NCBI RefSeq assembly: GCF_021917145.1
Contig: NW_025813837.1
Location: forward strand, 1,914,950-1,978,949
DNA: 64,000 bases
Source of the DNA: Hypomesus transpacificus
Taxonomy: Eukaryota > Chordata > Actinopteri > Osmeriformes > Osmeridae
Reading direction: 5' to 3'
Notes under the pieces: model-generated
Told to the model about the DNA's origin: nothing
The model's input: only the letters and a program-made list of their open reading frames with translations
Database searches by the model: none
Translations under genes and position numbers: made by a program
Part shown: one piece after another, positions 25,601 through 36,949 of the stretch
Layout of the letters: every line of letters begins with the position of its first letter
Position numbering within the stretch: the first letter of the stretch is position 1

Positions 25601-26050
25601 TTTAGAGGATTCATTGGGGTGTAAATACAGACTTCTGAAACACAGTAAACTACTTCTTAGTGGGACTAAGATCCATTATATTTTAAGTGCTTACTCTTCT
25701 CTCTGGTAGTAAAGGATGTACGTGGTTGGCAGTCCGCCATCTGAACCAGGCTCCCATCGGCATGTAAAGGTCTCTTTCTCAGGAGATCTACAGTAAAGGT
25801 GAACAGGTTGCCCTGGTGGAGACACACCTGGTGGTATAGCAAAAAACAACAACAACCAACTATAAACTCATCATAATCCCAAACTAACATAGCACTGTAA
25901 ATATGTATATAATATATAATATATAATATACACTGTAATATAATATATCTTATAAATGTACTGAAGCCTATGTTGCAGGGACTTACCAGTGCATATAGGG
26001 AATGGTAAAAGAAGCAGGGGCATTAGGTTGACCAGAACCTTTTCCCACAT
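22643..26050 (-). CDS. prlr: Prolactin receptor, copy 2 (identical)
   Basis: All eight coding exons of copy 1 recur at +8,733: 26050-25987, 25827-25695, 25127-24958, 24214-24042, 23918-23777, 23668-23572, 23474-23405 and 23275-22643. The 493-residue product is the same, with WSEWS and Box 1 intact. The introns, the MITE and the upstream region are repeated too, so if the duplication is real this copy should be transcribed from its own promoter. The lack of any divergence means there is no sign of separate function. Confidence 0.88.
24573..24950. mobile_element. Tc1-type MITE in prlr intron 4 (copy 2)
   Basis: This is the twin of the element at 15840-16217, carried along by the 8.7 kb duplication rather than inserted independently. 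It has the same TA flanks and the same position 8 bp into the intron. Confidence 0.85.
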
Positions 26051-28310
26051 CTTCCCCCAAGTCCTCTGGCAGGAAACAGGAAACCCTGAATATGACATCA
26101 CAAATTATTAAGATGCTACACATGTTTACAGGGTAGCCAGACTTGTTTTAACTTACAACAACAGACATGGAGGGGAAACAAATAACTGAACACAGGCAAG
26201 ACATCTAGTAATGGACTTTAAGACTAGTCTGAGTGGCATCTGATAAGACACTGCCTCCAAGGACACTAAGTGGCTATTTACAGTAAGTCTTCAGACCCTC
26301 AGACCAAGAAATTAAGTCGATTTATCCTAAACAGACACACACACATTAGTTTTGTTATGACTGTTTGCTTTGTAGAGACTCTAATGAGCCCCGGCACCAA
26401 TAAACATCCCTTTGAAATCTCTTACACATTATAAGTAATAAGTTGCTCAGAGGGACACGTGATAGTTGGGAGGGAGAAGGGTGGGTAACCTACAGGGAAA
26501 TCACTCAACCTCTCTAAAACATAGCTCAGTTTAAAAATAAGATTATTGTGCATACAGTATATTCTATCGGACAGAAATCATTAAGAGTTTTCCACTGAGT
26601 TGATTCTGTGAGAAAGTTATAATTACCTGAACAAATGTTAACTATTTTTGGAAAGTTTAATATAATTCCAGTTCTACCTTAACCTACCCTTGCATGTACT
26701 GCCCTTCAGTCTAGAATCAACCAGAACATTTTGTAAAGGTCTAGTAAAAACAGATACATTATCTGTCATCGACAATGTTTACATTTACATTTAGTCATTT
26801 AGCGGACGCTCTTATCCAGAGCGACTTACTATGTTAAAGGACATACAGGCACAGTTTTTCTCCTGAAGGTCATAGCAATGTTTGAACATAATAGCTTCAG
26901 CGGAGACGCTGAAACGGTTAAGAACAGGTTAATTAAGAGCCGGATTGATAATGGTCATTCTGATAGCTGGTGATAGCATAGTAGATCAGGTCCTTCATTT
27001 TCTCTTAAATGGCCAAAACTCTTTGCAAAGTAGGCATCACAAATATTAGGCTCATAATCACAACAGCTTTTCTATCATGAATTCAATTAAATAGAGGTCG
27101 TGTCTCTACTGCAATACTCGTCAGTACACTATCGCTCTCTTGCCCACACCAAGGTTCACTCAAGGCTCCGATTTACACACGCAACGGCCACCTCTTATAA
27201 AACCCGCTTGACATGTAAATAACCTGTTCCCAAATTTCGAAATCGGAAATAATCCGGTATGGCCAAATGTACGACTAGGAACCTGATGTTGGCGAGCCTA
27301 TCTCATAGGCTACAATTACCAGAGAGCTTCAAAGATGTAACATTACTGCTATGTCGCCCCTTGTCAGGTATGGTGACAGTCAGCTGTTCAAATGTGATCT
27401 AAATGATGATCTGAGTGAAGGTATACCACCACTCATATCCTATGCGACATGTACTGTACCTACAAAAAGCACACCAAACCATATCAAACAATACACTATA
27501 GTGTCTGTCTTAAACATATAGGCTAGGTAGTTTATCTAGTTTATATTCAGTCAAGTTTGGGTTTCATATCTTGCTTGAAGGTTATACAACAAATCAAATA
27601 CAAGCCAAATACTTTCAACATTCAACCTTATGAAAAAAATCGTAGACTACAATTAAAGTGCGCACAGAAAGCTTTTCCTTCGTACTCGCACTTACCTGGA
27701 TGTCACTGTCACTCCTTGTCAATAGACCGACTGGAATTCTTACTTTAAAATTAACATAATTAATTCCGTGGAAGTAATAAAATTACTTTTGTTGGCACTC
27801 AAATTTCCAATTGAGCATTTCTTCAAAGCGTAGGCTATTTAAAGTTAAGATATCGCCATGCGCATTTCGCACGTAACTCACTACCTGTACGCTGCATTGT
27901 AGTGGAAATCTTTCCAGGTATGAAGATTGTTCACAGTTCACTAGGTGTGGCCTTGTGTGACGTGAAAAAACGGCCGGGGTAACTACGATAGGACGGAAGC
28001 AACCGAACTCAACAGAGCAATGCACTGCAGTCTGTAGGGGTGTTTTCCAATAAAGAACGCCCGGTTAATTTAGATTAGGCTATGTCTCGTTGTTTATAAA
28101 GAGAGAAAAGGAGGCGTTCAAAGCTCGCTAGAAACGAAAACGGTCACTGTTTGTAAGCTTTACCTTAGTGCTACAAACTGCACTACAGTAAAAACCGAAA
28201 GAAACACGTAGACAAGTCTAGCATCACCACCTGTTTTTTCAGGAAGTAGCCTGCAAACGTAGCCGAAATCTGTGTTGAGAATATTGAGAACAGTGTTGGA
28301 GGTGTTGGAG

Positions 28311-31300
28311 ATGTCGGACTGCGACCGGTCCATGAACATTAACCTTTTGAAGGAGACTGTTTTCAGGAAGTTGTGCGATGTGTTGGATAAAAACAACATT
28401 AAAGGATGGAGAAAACTTGGGGAGATGGTCGGCAGTGACAGGCGATTTAAAGTTAGGTAATGGCTGTTTAACCATTAACTTACCATGTTACTGTTTACTG
28501 TGATCTTTGCTGAGGGCTGTGAATGTCACACCTGTTTTTATTCGAGTGTAGCAGGTAGGCGATATCATGCCAATACGTTTAAGTCTTTTATCTCCAGAAT
28601 TTCCCAGAACCTATCTTTTTGACAGAGGTCACATCAACACCAACCGTTCCCTTTATCTAAAAACAAACTAATATCGCTCCAGGTTCAAATGAAAACACTG
28701 CCGTTCCCTCTCCTGTGTGTAGTTCAGAGGAGATGGAGATGTGCTCTCTGAAAGTGTTGCAGCTGGAGGGCAGCCCCAGTCGTATGCTGCTCAGACTCAT
28801 GGGAGAACGAGGATGTACTTTAGGCCAGCTGGTCGATATCCTTCAAACCATGGGCCAGACCGAGGCCTTAAAGTGTGTTAAACCACCAAGTACGTATCAT
28901 TTACAGTCATGTCATGTTACCAGCCTACATAGCCTACATTTTTCACATCATAATTAATTAAATTGGATTAAATTAATTAATTTAAGTTATATGGCATACT
29001 CACAACGACAACATTAATGATTATAGACGTAGGCTAACCAATATAGAATATCCTATCATGAAGAACCACTGTAGTGTATCTACTTCCTATGGTCTCATTT
29101 CATTATGTGAACCCAGGTATTCAAATCCTCATCCAACCCCAGTCTGTGTCTATACTTTCCGGACATAACCTGCGCCTAAGCTGCTATGCAGTAGGGAAAA
29201 CAGATGTTCATTACCAGTGGTTCAAAACCAAAGAAGAGGTATATACATGTGGCTGCAGTACCTATCCCCCTGAAAATATACACTTATTATACATTTTATA
29301 TCAACGTTTCTCTTTTTGGGGGAACACGGATTAACAGCTGTTATCTCTTGTTTCATCAGGTGCCCAACTGCTCTTCGCCTGATCTCGGGGTCAGTCCTGT
29401 GCGACCTGCAGACGCAGGTTTCTATATATGTAGGGTCAACTGTGGAGAGTCCTACGAGTTCAGCCAGTGGGCTCAAGTGGACGTGCTGGACGTAGCCCCA
29501 TCGTATGGTGAGAGGCAACCGTTCTCGCGCTGACTCACTTGCGCTGACTCACTCGCGCTGACGCAGTCAAGGTTTCACTTTAAAAACACGACATGTCTTT
29601 CAGTTCCTCTTGCTCAGTGGCAATCATGGAACCGTCGTCGCCCTCTATGCGACCAATGTCATCATTTCAAACCATGTTGCCCGTCTATTGCATTGTCACA
29701 GAGAAGCACTTAGCAGCAATAGTCTTAGGAGAGTTCTGAAGAGGCCTTCTGTTTTCCCCTCCCCAGGGTTGGTCTCCCACTCCCTGCAGGGTAGGCTGAA
29801 GGTAGCGATACAGCCCCAGGCACAGAAGCTCTTCCTGGGGGACTGTCTGCAGCTGGAGTGTGGCGCCGCGGGGAGGCCCATTCCTCGATACCTGTGGCAC
29901 AGGAACGGGGTTCCCTTACCAAACACCACCAAGAGGAAGTTAACGGTGAGAGGACGTAAACCAACAATCTAACTCCCAACCCAACACATACAGTGCCCTC
30001 CAAAAGTATTGGAACAGTGAGGCCAATTCCTTTATTTTTGCTGTAGACTGAAAACATTTGGGCTTGACATCAATTGATGAATGTGAAACCAGAGATCAAC
30101 GTTTCAGCTTTTATTTCCAGGTATTTACATCAGGATCTGATGCACAAATTAGAAAATATCACCTTTTTGTTCGAACCCACCCATTTGTCACGTGAGCAAA
30201 AGTATTGGAACATATGACTGACAGGTGTGTTTTGTTGCCCAGGTGTGTCCTATTACATACATTATTCAATCAATAAATACCACTGAATGTCTACACTCAG
30301 GTTCAGATTGGGTAAGATAGGTTTTGTCTATGCAGACTGTATTCAGAGGTGAAAACAACATGAAAACCGGAGCGCTGTCTTTGGGTGAAAAACAAGCAAT
30401 TGTGAGTCTTAGAGAAGATGGAAAATCAATCAGAGCCATTGCAGAAACATTGGCCATAGCCAGTACAACCATTTGGAATGTCCTGAAAAAGAAGAAAACT
30501 ACTGGTGTACTAAGTAACAGACCTCGAACAGGTAGACCAAGGAAAACATCAGCAGTTGATGACAGAAACATTGTGAGAGCTGTAAAGAAAGACCCTAAAA
30601 CAACTGTTAGTGAGATCAGCAACAACCTCCAGATGGCAGGAGTGAAGGTATCACTATCTACTGTTCGCAGAAGACTTCATGAACAAAAGTACAAGGGCTA
30701 CACCAGAAGATGCAAACCACTCATTAGCAAGAAGAATAGGAAGGCCAGGCTGGAATTTGCCAAAAAGTACAGAGATGAACCTCAAAAATTCTGGGACAAA
30801 GTTTTATGGACTGATGAGACAAAGATTAACTTTTACCAAAGTGATGGAAAGGCTAAAGTTTGGAGAAAGAAAGGAACTGCTCATGATCCCAAACACACAA
30901 GCTCATCTGTGAAACACGGTGGAGGTAATGTCATGGCTTGGGCTTGCATGGCTTCTTCTAGGACGGGCTCATTAATCTTCATTGAGGATGTAACACATGA
31001 TGGCAGCAGCAAAATGAACTCGGAAGTCTACAGAAACATTTTGTCTGCCAATTTAAGGAAAGATGCAACCAAACTGATTGGCAGAGCCTTCATCATGCAG
31101 CAAGATAACGACCCAAAACACACTGCCAAAACAACAAAGGAGTTCATGAGGGGCAAGAAATGGAAGGTATTAGACTGGCCAAGTCAATCTCCAGACTTAA
31201 ACCCTATAGAGCATGCATTTTACCTGCTTAAGAGGAGACTGAAGGGAGGAACCCCACAAAACAAACAACAACTGAAAGAGGCTGCAGTGAAAGCCTGGGA

Positions 31301-34300
31301 AAGCATCAAAAAGGAAGAATGCAAAAGTTTGGTGACGTCAATGGGTCACAGACTTGCTGCAGTTATTGAAAGCAAAGGATTTGCAACTAAATATTAAGTC
31401 TTATTCACTTAAATATGTTTTAAGTATATCTGTTCCAATACTTTTGCTCACATGACAAATGGGTGGATTCAAACAAAATGTGATATTTTCTTAGTTGTGC
31501 ATCAGATCCTGATGTAAATACCTGGAAATAAAAGCTGAAACGTTGATCTCTGGTCTCACGTTCATTATTTGATGTCAAGCCCAAATGTTTTCAGTCTACA
31601 GCAAAAATAAAGGAATTCGCCTCACTGTTCCAATACTTTTGGAGGGCACTGTAGATGGAATAACAGATGTTTTATTACGTAACGATACAAACGTGTGGAC
31701 ATACAAATGTACATGTCCATAATCCTGAAATAATCATACGTGTTAACTAACCGCAATGTTTGATTGTTGTTATGATCAGTGACCTATGCACTTTTGTAAA
31801 GCTCTCTTTTGGAAGTCGTTTTCGATAAAAGCGTCTGCTAAATGCATAAATGTGAATGTATACCGTATGTAAACTGTACGTAATACGTGTACAGTTGCCA
31901 AAATAATGACATTGAGAAATTCATGTTTGTTGGAGGTTGATGTTTATGTTGATTTGAGAATGTGCCTTCTCTGTATGCATGTCAACAGATTCAGTATTTG
32001 TCGATGGAGCATCGTGGAAAGTATCGCTGTGAGATTAGCAGTAACAATGAAAGCACGTGGACGAATGAAGTGGAGGTTGTTGTAGGTATGTCACATGACT
32101 TCTTGTACCTGTATCATAGCAGGTATGTTGTTGGCCCAAATGTAGTGACACCTCTGTGCTGATGTGCCCTTGTTCTTTACGACAAAAAAGGACCAAGGAT
32201 TTCTGTCCAGGTGTCAGGGGCAATGGAATGCTCTGAAGGTAGAGTGTGTGGACCTGACTCTGACTCGTGTGGGCTTGGTTAAGGCATTGCCAAAATCCTG
32301 GATAATTTGACATTATGTATAATTTCATCCCTACCATGGCATGTCAGATACTAACGAGATAGAAACTGTGGTTAGAACCAGAACATGCATTGCTGTAACC
32401 AACTAACCTATCCACATCATTTGCAGTAACAAATCTTGTCATGTTCTGGTGTTTCCTCTACCCATTTAATCTCAGGTGCTGCATGACACAGGTGTTCATT
32501 CAATCGTCCGATTTGATGATTTATCTTCACCAAGCAAAATCACACTAATCTCGCCACTGTTTTCTGTTCTAAAACTTGTTTCATTCTGTAGAACCCCTGA
32601 CCAACATTGCTTATTAGTGTTGCATGTACTCCCAATCAAGAACATTTCATAAATAGGATGACTGGGAACTAATTGGTTTAACTCAACTTGGAATGGCATG
32701 AATGATGAAACTCATTTCATGATCTAACTCTGTAAGCTGCAATGACATACGACTCTGTCGTTGTGACAACTGACATTATTTTATCTGCTTCTGTTTTACC
32801 ACAGAGGATTTCTATGAACTTGGACCAAGTATGTCATATTTTCCCTCTAATGTTTTACTGTATGTTTGACCATTAGCTTTTATCATTATTTGATTTTTAA
32901 TCATTTGGAGTTACATAACTTAGATAATGACTATATCTTCACATTGCACTATGTTAATAATAACCTTGTGCCTTGACAGTTGGTGCCAGTGAATTTATGC
33001 TCAATAACGTTCAAGAACAGCCTTATGGTAAGTTAAACTAGAAAAAAACGAATCAAGCCTCTCTTCCTTGAAGCTGAAAGCAGTAGGACATTTCTAAATG
33101 ATCTGTGGTTAATATTGACTTGCTGTTCTAGTTCCTTAAAAGGGAGATTTTATATCTGTCTTGCTGCAGGACATGATTTGGTGACCAACAGTACAGTGTC
33201 AGGACATTATATAACAACTTTCTCACTTCCTTAATGGTCTTCAAACTATTACTGTAAAATAAACTCCACAGGGAAATCTGCTTGGTGTGGTTACTGGATA
33301 CAGTAGTTATAAAACAATAAAAGTATAACATTATACGATATTGTACTTATAGTACTATACTTTTGGGAAGTAATTGCCTTTAAAGTATTGGCAAGGTGTA
33401 ATTTTTAATGTAACTATGCTGGGGATATCATTATGGTCCTGACTTGCTTGTCTCCCCATCCTAGCTACTGATAAAGTGGCGTTGCTGATAGGCAACCTGT
33501 CCTACCACAACCACCCTCAGTTGAAGGCACCTATGGTGGACGTGTACGACCTCACCAACCTCCTCCGCCAGCTGAACTTCAAGGTGGTGTCGCTGTTGGA
33601 CCTCACAGAGTCTGAGATGCGAAACGCAGTCGACGAGTTTCTGCTCCTGCTGCACAAGGGAGTGTACGGTAGGCTATGCACCACTGGGATGTTCTAGAGT
33701 GTTCTGCAGCACAAGGGACTGTACGGTAGGCTACGCACCACTGGGATGGTCTAGACTCTAGAACTCTTTGTAGAACTCTTTGTACATGAACACTCTAGAA
33801 TCTAGTGTTCATGTACATAAGGGCGGGTGGATAAAAGAGTCTGCTGAATAAACAACGAATAAATAAACCAATACCATTTTAAAAGGTTATATGTAAAAGT
33901 TTTATGTAGATTAAATAGATCTAATAACTTTATAATAATGTCAATCAACGAATACATAAAATAATGAGACAATAGTATGTCTTATTCATGTTTTAAAGAG
34001 TCATCCCCCATCACATCATTTCTTTTCCTCAGGTCTACTGTACTACGCAGGGCATGGTTACGAAAACTACGGCAAAAGTTTCATGGTCCCGGTAGACGCT
34101 CCCAACCCGTACCGCTCAGCCAACTGTCTGTGTGTGCAGAGCGTCCTCAAACTGATGCAGGACAAAGAGACTGGCCTCAATGTCTTCCTGCTGGACATGT
34201 GCAGGAAGAGGTGAGCGGAAGTTCCAGACAAAGTTGTGTATTTGTTGTACTGACGTTCGTCAGTTTGCTTTCAGAGATGGTTGTTTGGACGACGTCAGAT

Positions 34301-36941
34301 TGAGTTGTTGCGTTTGGCTATGCAGAATTATAATGTGTATCACCGATTTCTTTTCTCAGAAATATTCATGATGATATTACACCAAATATTGTATTGAGGG
34401 TCACGGCTAACATTGTTTTTGGATATGCAACGTGAGTTTATCTACAATTTGAATATATTGACCAAATACATCCTCATACAGTATGTCCTCAACTAATGTG
34501 ATGTTTTTTTTATTAAGTTGCCAAGACGCTGAAGCATTTGAGTTGAGCTCAAACGGATTGACTAACGGTGTTTTCGTCAAGTTTCTGAAGAAACGTCTAC
34601 TGAACGATGAGAAAATCACAGTTTTACTGGACAGAGTAGCTGAGGGTAAGATGGTAAAAGTTGCAGTGTCATGTGCTACAAACCTCCATAAACCCGCTAC
34701 TCAGCTAATGAGATCATTCTGTGCAGACATGGGTCAGTTTGATGCTACTAAGGGGAAGCAGGCCCTTGAGATCCGAAGTAGCCTATCAGAAAGAAAGGCT
34801 CTGACCGACCCTATTCTGCCCGGTGACAGCTCTGATATGGCCCTGGCACACAACCGTCAGTGGGCCAAAGCTCATGGTAAGGCCACACCCTCAACTCTTA
34901 GACCAAATGATGTTTTCCTGTTTACAGTTTGAGAGGAACACTTTTCAAAAGCACATTAAGGATAGTTAGTTACTTCACATAGTTTATCAGTAGTAGGTTG
35001 CTTAAAGTAGGTTAACGAATGAAGGAATGATTAAAATAGGTTATCTGTTGACTATTTCATCATATGGACGACTTATTTTATGTTTGTTTATCTACACCAT
35101 AAAACCTTTTTTTATTGAAGAGAGAAGTAAATACGACTGTACGGTACTTCCTGAAGCCATTGTGTTGATCTTTCTAGAACTTCCAGAAAGCATGTGCCTT
35201 GACTTTGAGTGTGGAGCCAAGATCAAGATGGGCTTTGCAGCCGAGTTCTCTAACGTGCTCGTTATTTACACCCACATCGTAAAGAAGCCTGCCGACATGT
35301 CCCTTTGCCAGGCTCATGTCACCAACTTCTCCCCGGTGAGAAAGATCAAAGATTATAATCATAACAATCTCCTCTTACATTTACATTTAGTCATTTAGCA
35401 GACGCTTTTATCCAGAGCGACTTACAGTAGGTACAGGGACAGTCCCCCCGAGGCAAGTAAGGTGAAATGCCTTGCCCAAGGACACAACATCATTTGGCAC
35501 AGCGGGGAATCGATCCGGCAACCTTCTGATTACCAGCCCGACTCCCCCACCGCTAAGCCATCTGACTCCCGTCTTCTGTCGAAGGAGTAGATAATAGCCC
35601 CTGATTAAACTCTTGTGCTGCCTTCTGGTCATTGTGACCCACCGTCATGGTGCAAAAGGTGGGTCACAATGACCCCGAAGGCAGCACCAGGGTTAAATCG
35701 GCATTGCATGGCATTGTGGTTTGTTTTAACATGTATTCCACGCGCACCAGTAAAATAGGATTCTACTTTTTTATAATTATACGCTAGCTCCACAGAGAAG
35801 TCTAACTGTCCTTATGGCCTCACCAGGACCTGGATGTGGACCCTAAGGTGATGAACAGAGAGACTCCAGAAGACACGGGCATCTACTTCCTCTCCAGCAG
35901 TCTGCCCCAGCACTGCCTCTACACCAGACTCAGCTCTCTGCAGAAGCTGCGGGTAAGATGACGCCTTCTGTTCCAATGGAACAGTTCTGTTTGTGTGTCG
36001 AGGAGTCTCACGTGTTCATTTGGCAGGCGCCTTTTATCCAAAGCAACGTATGGGCGAATGCTCTACGACTTGAGATACGACCTGTGCCCAGTACGGTAGA
36101 GAACTGGGAGAGCTGTTCCTGTTTATGGAGCTTGTAGCTTGCCTTTTCATTGTTTTGTTGTTTTACTGTAGACTGTTCACTTGACCCTGTAGTCAATCTA
36201 GTGTTGGTCATAGGGTTCAGAAAGTATGAGTATCTCTGACTGAAATGCTGATGTGAATAGCTCAGTGGTAAAGCATTTGACTGTTAAGTAAGAGTTTGCA
36301 GGTTCCAATCCAGCCCTATCCACTGTTATTGTCGCTAAGGGAAAAAGCATCTGCTTATTGATAACATTATTATCCTCCAGATGTTTTAGTTTTTTGTCTT
36401 CCAAACTCCCATCTACGGTGTGTCTTTTCTGATGGTTGTGTAGGAGGAGCTGGTCTTCACTGTCTGCCTCCAGGGGACCTTCACCGCCCTGGACCAGGTG
36501 GTGGACTGGAAAACCCACGTGAACATCGGCAAGCCGCTCATCGCCAGGCTGGACCTGCACCGGGCCATGCGCAGGAACAGCTGTCTGCAGACCTGCCTGA
36601 TGCCCCACAGCCCCTGCCACAGCCCTTGCCACAGCCCTGGGCCAGAGCACCTCCACCTCCCTCAGCTCCACGCCCAGGGCCCCAGCTCCACTAACCTGTC
36701 ACTAACCCCACCCTGCCACAGCCCGTACCTGGATGTGTGCGAAGCCTCGCAAGGCGCTGTGGGAGGCTACTGCAGCTCCACCACATATGACAACGTCAGC
36801 CAGTACCAGTATGGAGTCACCAGTGTCCCAGCAGCCTTGTCCCCAAGCTCACTGGGCAGGGTCAGCATTCCCATAGAAACCACAGATGACATAAACGAGC
36901 TGCAGGCGGTCTTTATTAACAGTCTGCATCTTCACCGGTAA
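28311..36941 (+). CDS. malt1: MALT1 paracaspase, full gene
   Basis: MALT1 is the protease and scaffold of the CARD-BCL10-MALT1 complex that activates NF-kB. Sixteen coding exons are 28311-28456, 28723-28889, 29117-29238, 29360-29507, 29767-29945, 31989-32085, 32805-32828, 32980-33027, 33465-33668, 34033-34210, 34360-34431, 34518-34645, 34727-34876, 35178-35335, 35827-35952 and 36444-36941, which close in phase to 814 residues. Domains in order are a death domain (about 1-104), two Ig domains (about 105-285), the caspase-like domain from about 311 and a third Ig-like region. The catalytic pair is present: His386 in YYAGHGYEN and Cys435 in LLDMCRKR. TRAF6-type motifs PEDTG and PIETTDD (about 792-798) match the human positions. 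The 24-nt exon at 32805 is plausible but weakly constrained. Exons 1, 2 and the first half of 3 come from duplicated unit 2. Confidence 0.95.
29525..29566. repeat. Three-copy 14-bp tandem repeat with TGACTCA words in malt1 intron 4
   Basis: GCGCTGACTCACTT, GCGCTGACTCACTC and GCGCTGACGCAGTC follow one another at 29527-29568. Two copies contain TGACTCA (29531-29537 and 29545-29551) and the third contains TGACGCA. TGACTCA is the AP-1 consensus; any regulatory role is inference. Confidence 0.7.
29991..31651 (+). mobile_element. Tc1-like DNA transposon of IR/DR type in malt1 intron 5
   Basis: The element is 1,661 bp and flanked by TA at 29989-29990 and 31652-31653. It has near-identical terminal inverted repeats of about 220 bp. 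Each repeat has an outer copy (CCAAAAGTATTGGAACAGTG) and an inner copy (GCAAAAGTATTGGAACATAT at about 30195-30214, mirrored near 31430-31450) of the same motif, the paired transposase-binding layout of IR/DR Tc1 elements. It carries one uninterrupted transposase gene in the same orientation as malt1. The repeats differ at only a few bases, so the insertion looks young. Confidence 0.95.
30360..31397 (+). CDS. Tc1-family transposase, uninterrupted
   Basis: The product is 345 residues, the normal size for a Tc1 transposase. It cuts and pastes the element by binding the inverted repeats. The N-terminal third holds two helix-turn-helix (paired-like) segments with an AT-hook-like GRPRK between them. 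The DDE catalytic triad is present: D in LWTDETK, D in MQQDNDPKH and E in LNPIEH, with 34 residues between the last two (DD34E). The start at 30360 (MKTGALS) aligns with the usual Tc1 N terminus; an in-frame ATG at 30324 would add 12 residues. No stop or frameshift is seen, so the gene looks functional on paper. Confidence 0.93.
   Translation: MKTGALSLGEKQAIVSLREDGKSIRAIAETLAIASTTIWNVLKKKKTTGVLSNRPRTGRPRKTSAVDDRNIVRAVKKDPKTTVSEISNNLQMAGVKVSLSTVRRRLHEQKYKGYTRRCKPLISKKNRKARLEFAKKYRDEPQKFWDKVLWTDETKINFYQSDGKAKVWRKKGTAHDPKHTSSSVKHGGGNVMAWACMASSRTGSLIFIEDVTHDGSSKMNSEVYRNILSANLRKDATKLIGRAFIMQQDNDPKHTAKTTKEFMRGKKWKVLDWPSQSPDLNPIEHAFYLLKRRLKGGTPQNKQQLKEAAVKAWESIKKEECKSLVTSMGHRLAAVIESKGFATKY
31808..31850 (+). 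repeat. SINE tail fragment in malt1 intron 5
   Basis: The stretch GATAAAAGCGTCTGCTAAATGC is the tail shared by the SINEs in this window, without a recognisable tRNA head. Another tail-only fragment lies at about 54,768-54,800 (GGATAAAAGTGATTGCTAAAT) in acsbg2 intron 4. Confidence 0.6.
33653..33760 (+). repeat. 57-bp tandem duplication spanning the malt1 exon 9 donor
   Basis: The words CACAAGGGAGTGTACGGTAG at 33653 and CACAAGGGACTGTACGGTAG at 33710 are 57 bp apart, and the similarity continues through CACCACTGGGATG. The first copy contains the end of exon 9 and the used donor at 33669; the second copy, in the intron, carries a second donor. A short palindrome with 14-nt arms (TGTACATGAACACT and its complement) follows at 33781-33817. 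Confidence 0.8.
35381..35575 (-). repeat. tRNA-derived SINE, reverse orientation, malt1 intron 14
   Basis: Read on the minus strand it begins with a tRNA-like head (box A TGGCTTAGCGG, box B-like GGTTGCCGGATCGATTCC). It has a conserved middle (GTGTCCTTGGGCAAGGCATT) and ends GTCTGCTAAATGACTAAATG plus TAAATG repeats. It is a nearly full-length copy of the same family as the SINE in acsbg2. Confidence 0.8.
35609..35692. mobile_element. Short hairpin MITE with TTAA flanks (piggyBac-like)
   Basis: The arms GTGCTGCCTTCTGGTCATTG and its near-complement (CAATGACCCCGAAGGCAGCAC region) surround a loop of about 18 nt. TTAA occurs directly on both sides (35605-35608 and 35693-35696), as expected for piggyBac-type target duplication. 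There is no coding capacity. Confidence 0.65.
36250..36355 (+). repeat. tRNA-derived SINE copy, malt1 intron 15
   Basis: ATAGCTCAGTGGTAAAGCAT (box A region) is followed by TTTGACTGTTAAG, a box B-like GGTTCCAATCC and a degraded tail AAAAGCATCTGCTTATTG. It resembles the SINE at 9871-9985 but is more diverged. Confidence 0.6.
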
Positions 36942-36949
36942 GAAGGCCT

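Larger units (their letters stand above)
20438..29171. repeat. Tandem duplication, unit 2 (8,733 bp)
   Basis: This is the second copy of the unit. Its left edge is the novel junction at 20,438. Its right edge at about 29,171 passes seamlessly into the rest of malt1 exon 3, so this copy supplies the intact malt1 gene. A perfect repeat of this kind would result from a very recent tandem duplication or from two contigs overlapping by 8,733 bp being joined without trimming. The sequence alone cannot decide. Confidence 0.95.

Noticed and set aside
30266-30625. Minus-strand open frame inside the Tc1 element
   Set aside because: It is the shadow of the transposase gene on the other strand.
35027-35177. 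Open stretch before malt1 exon 14 as extra coding sequence
   Set aside because: It is intronic and hydrophobic by composition, and the conserved protein starts only after the acceptor at 35177.
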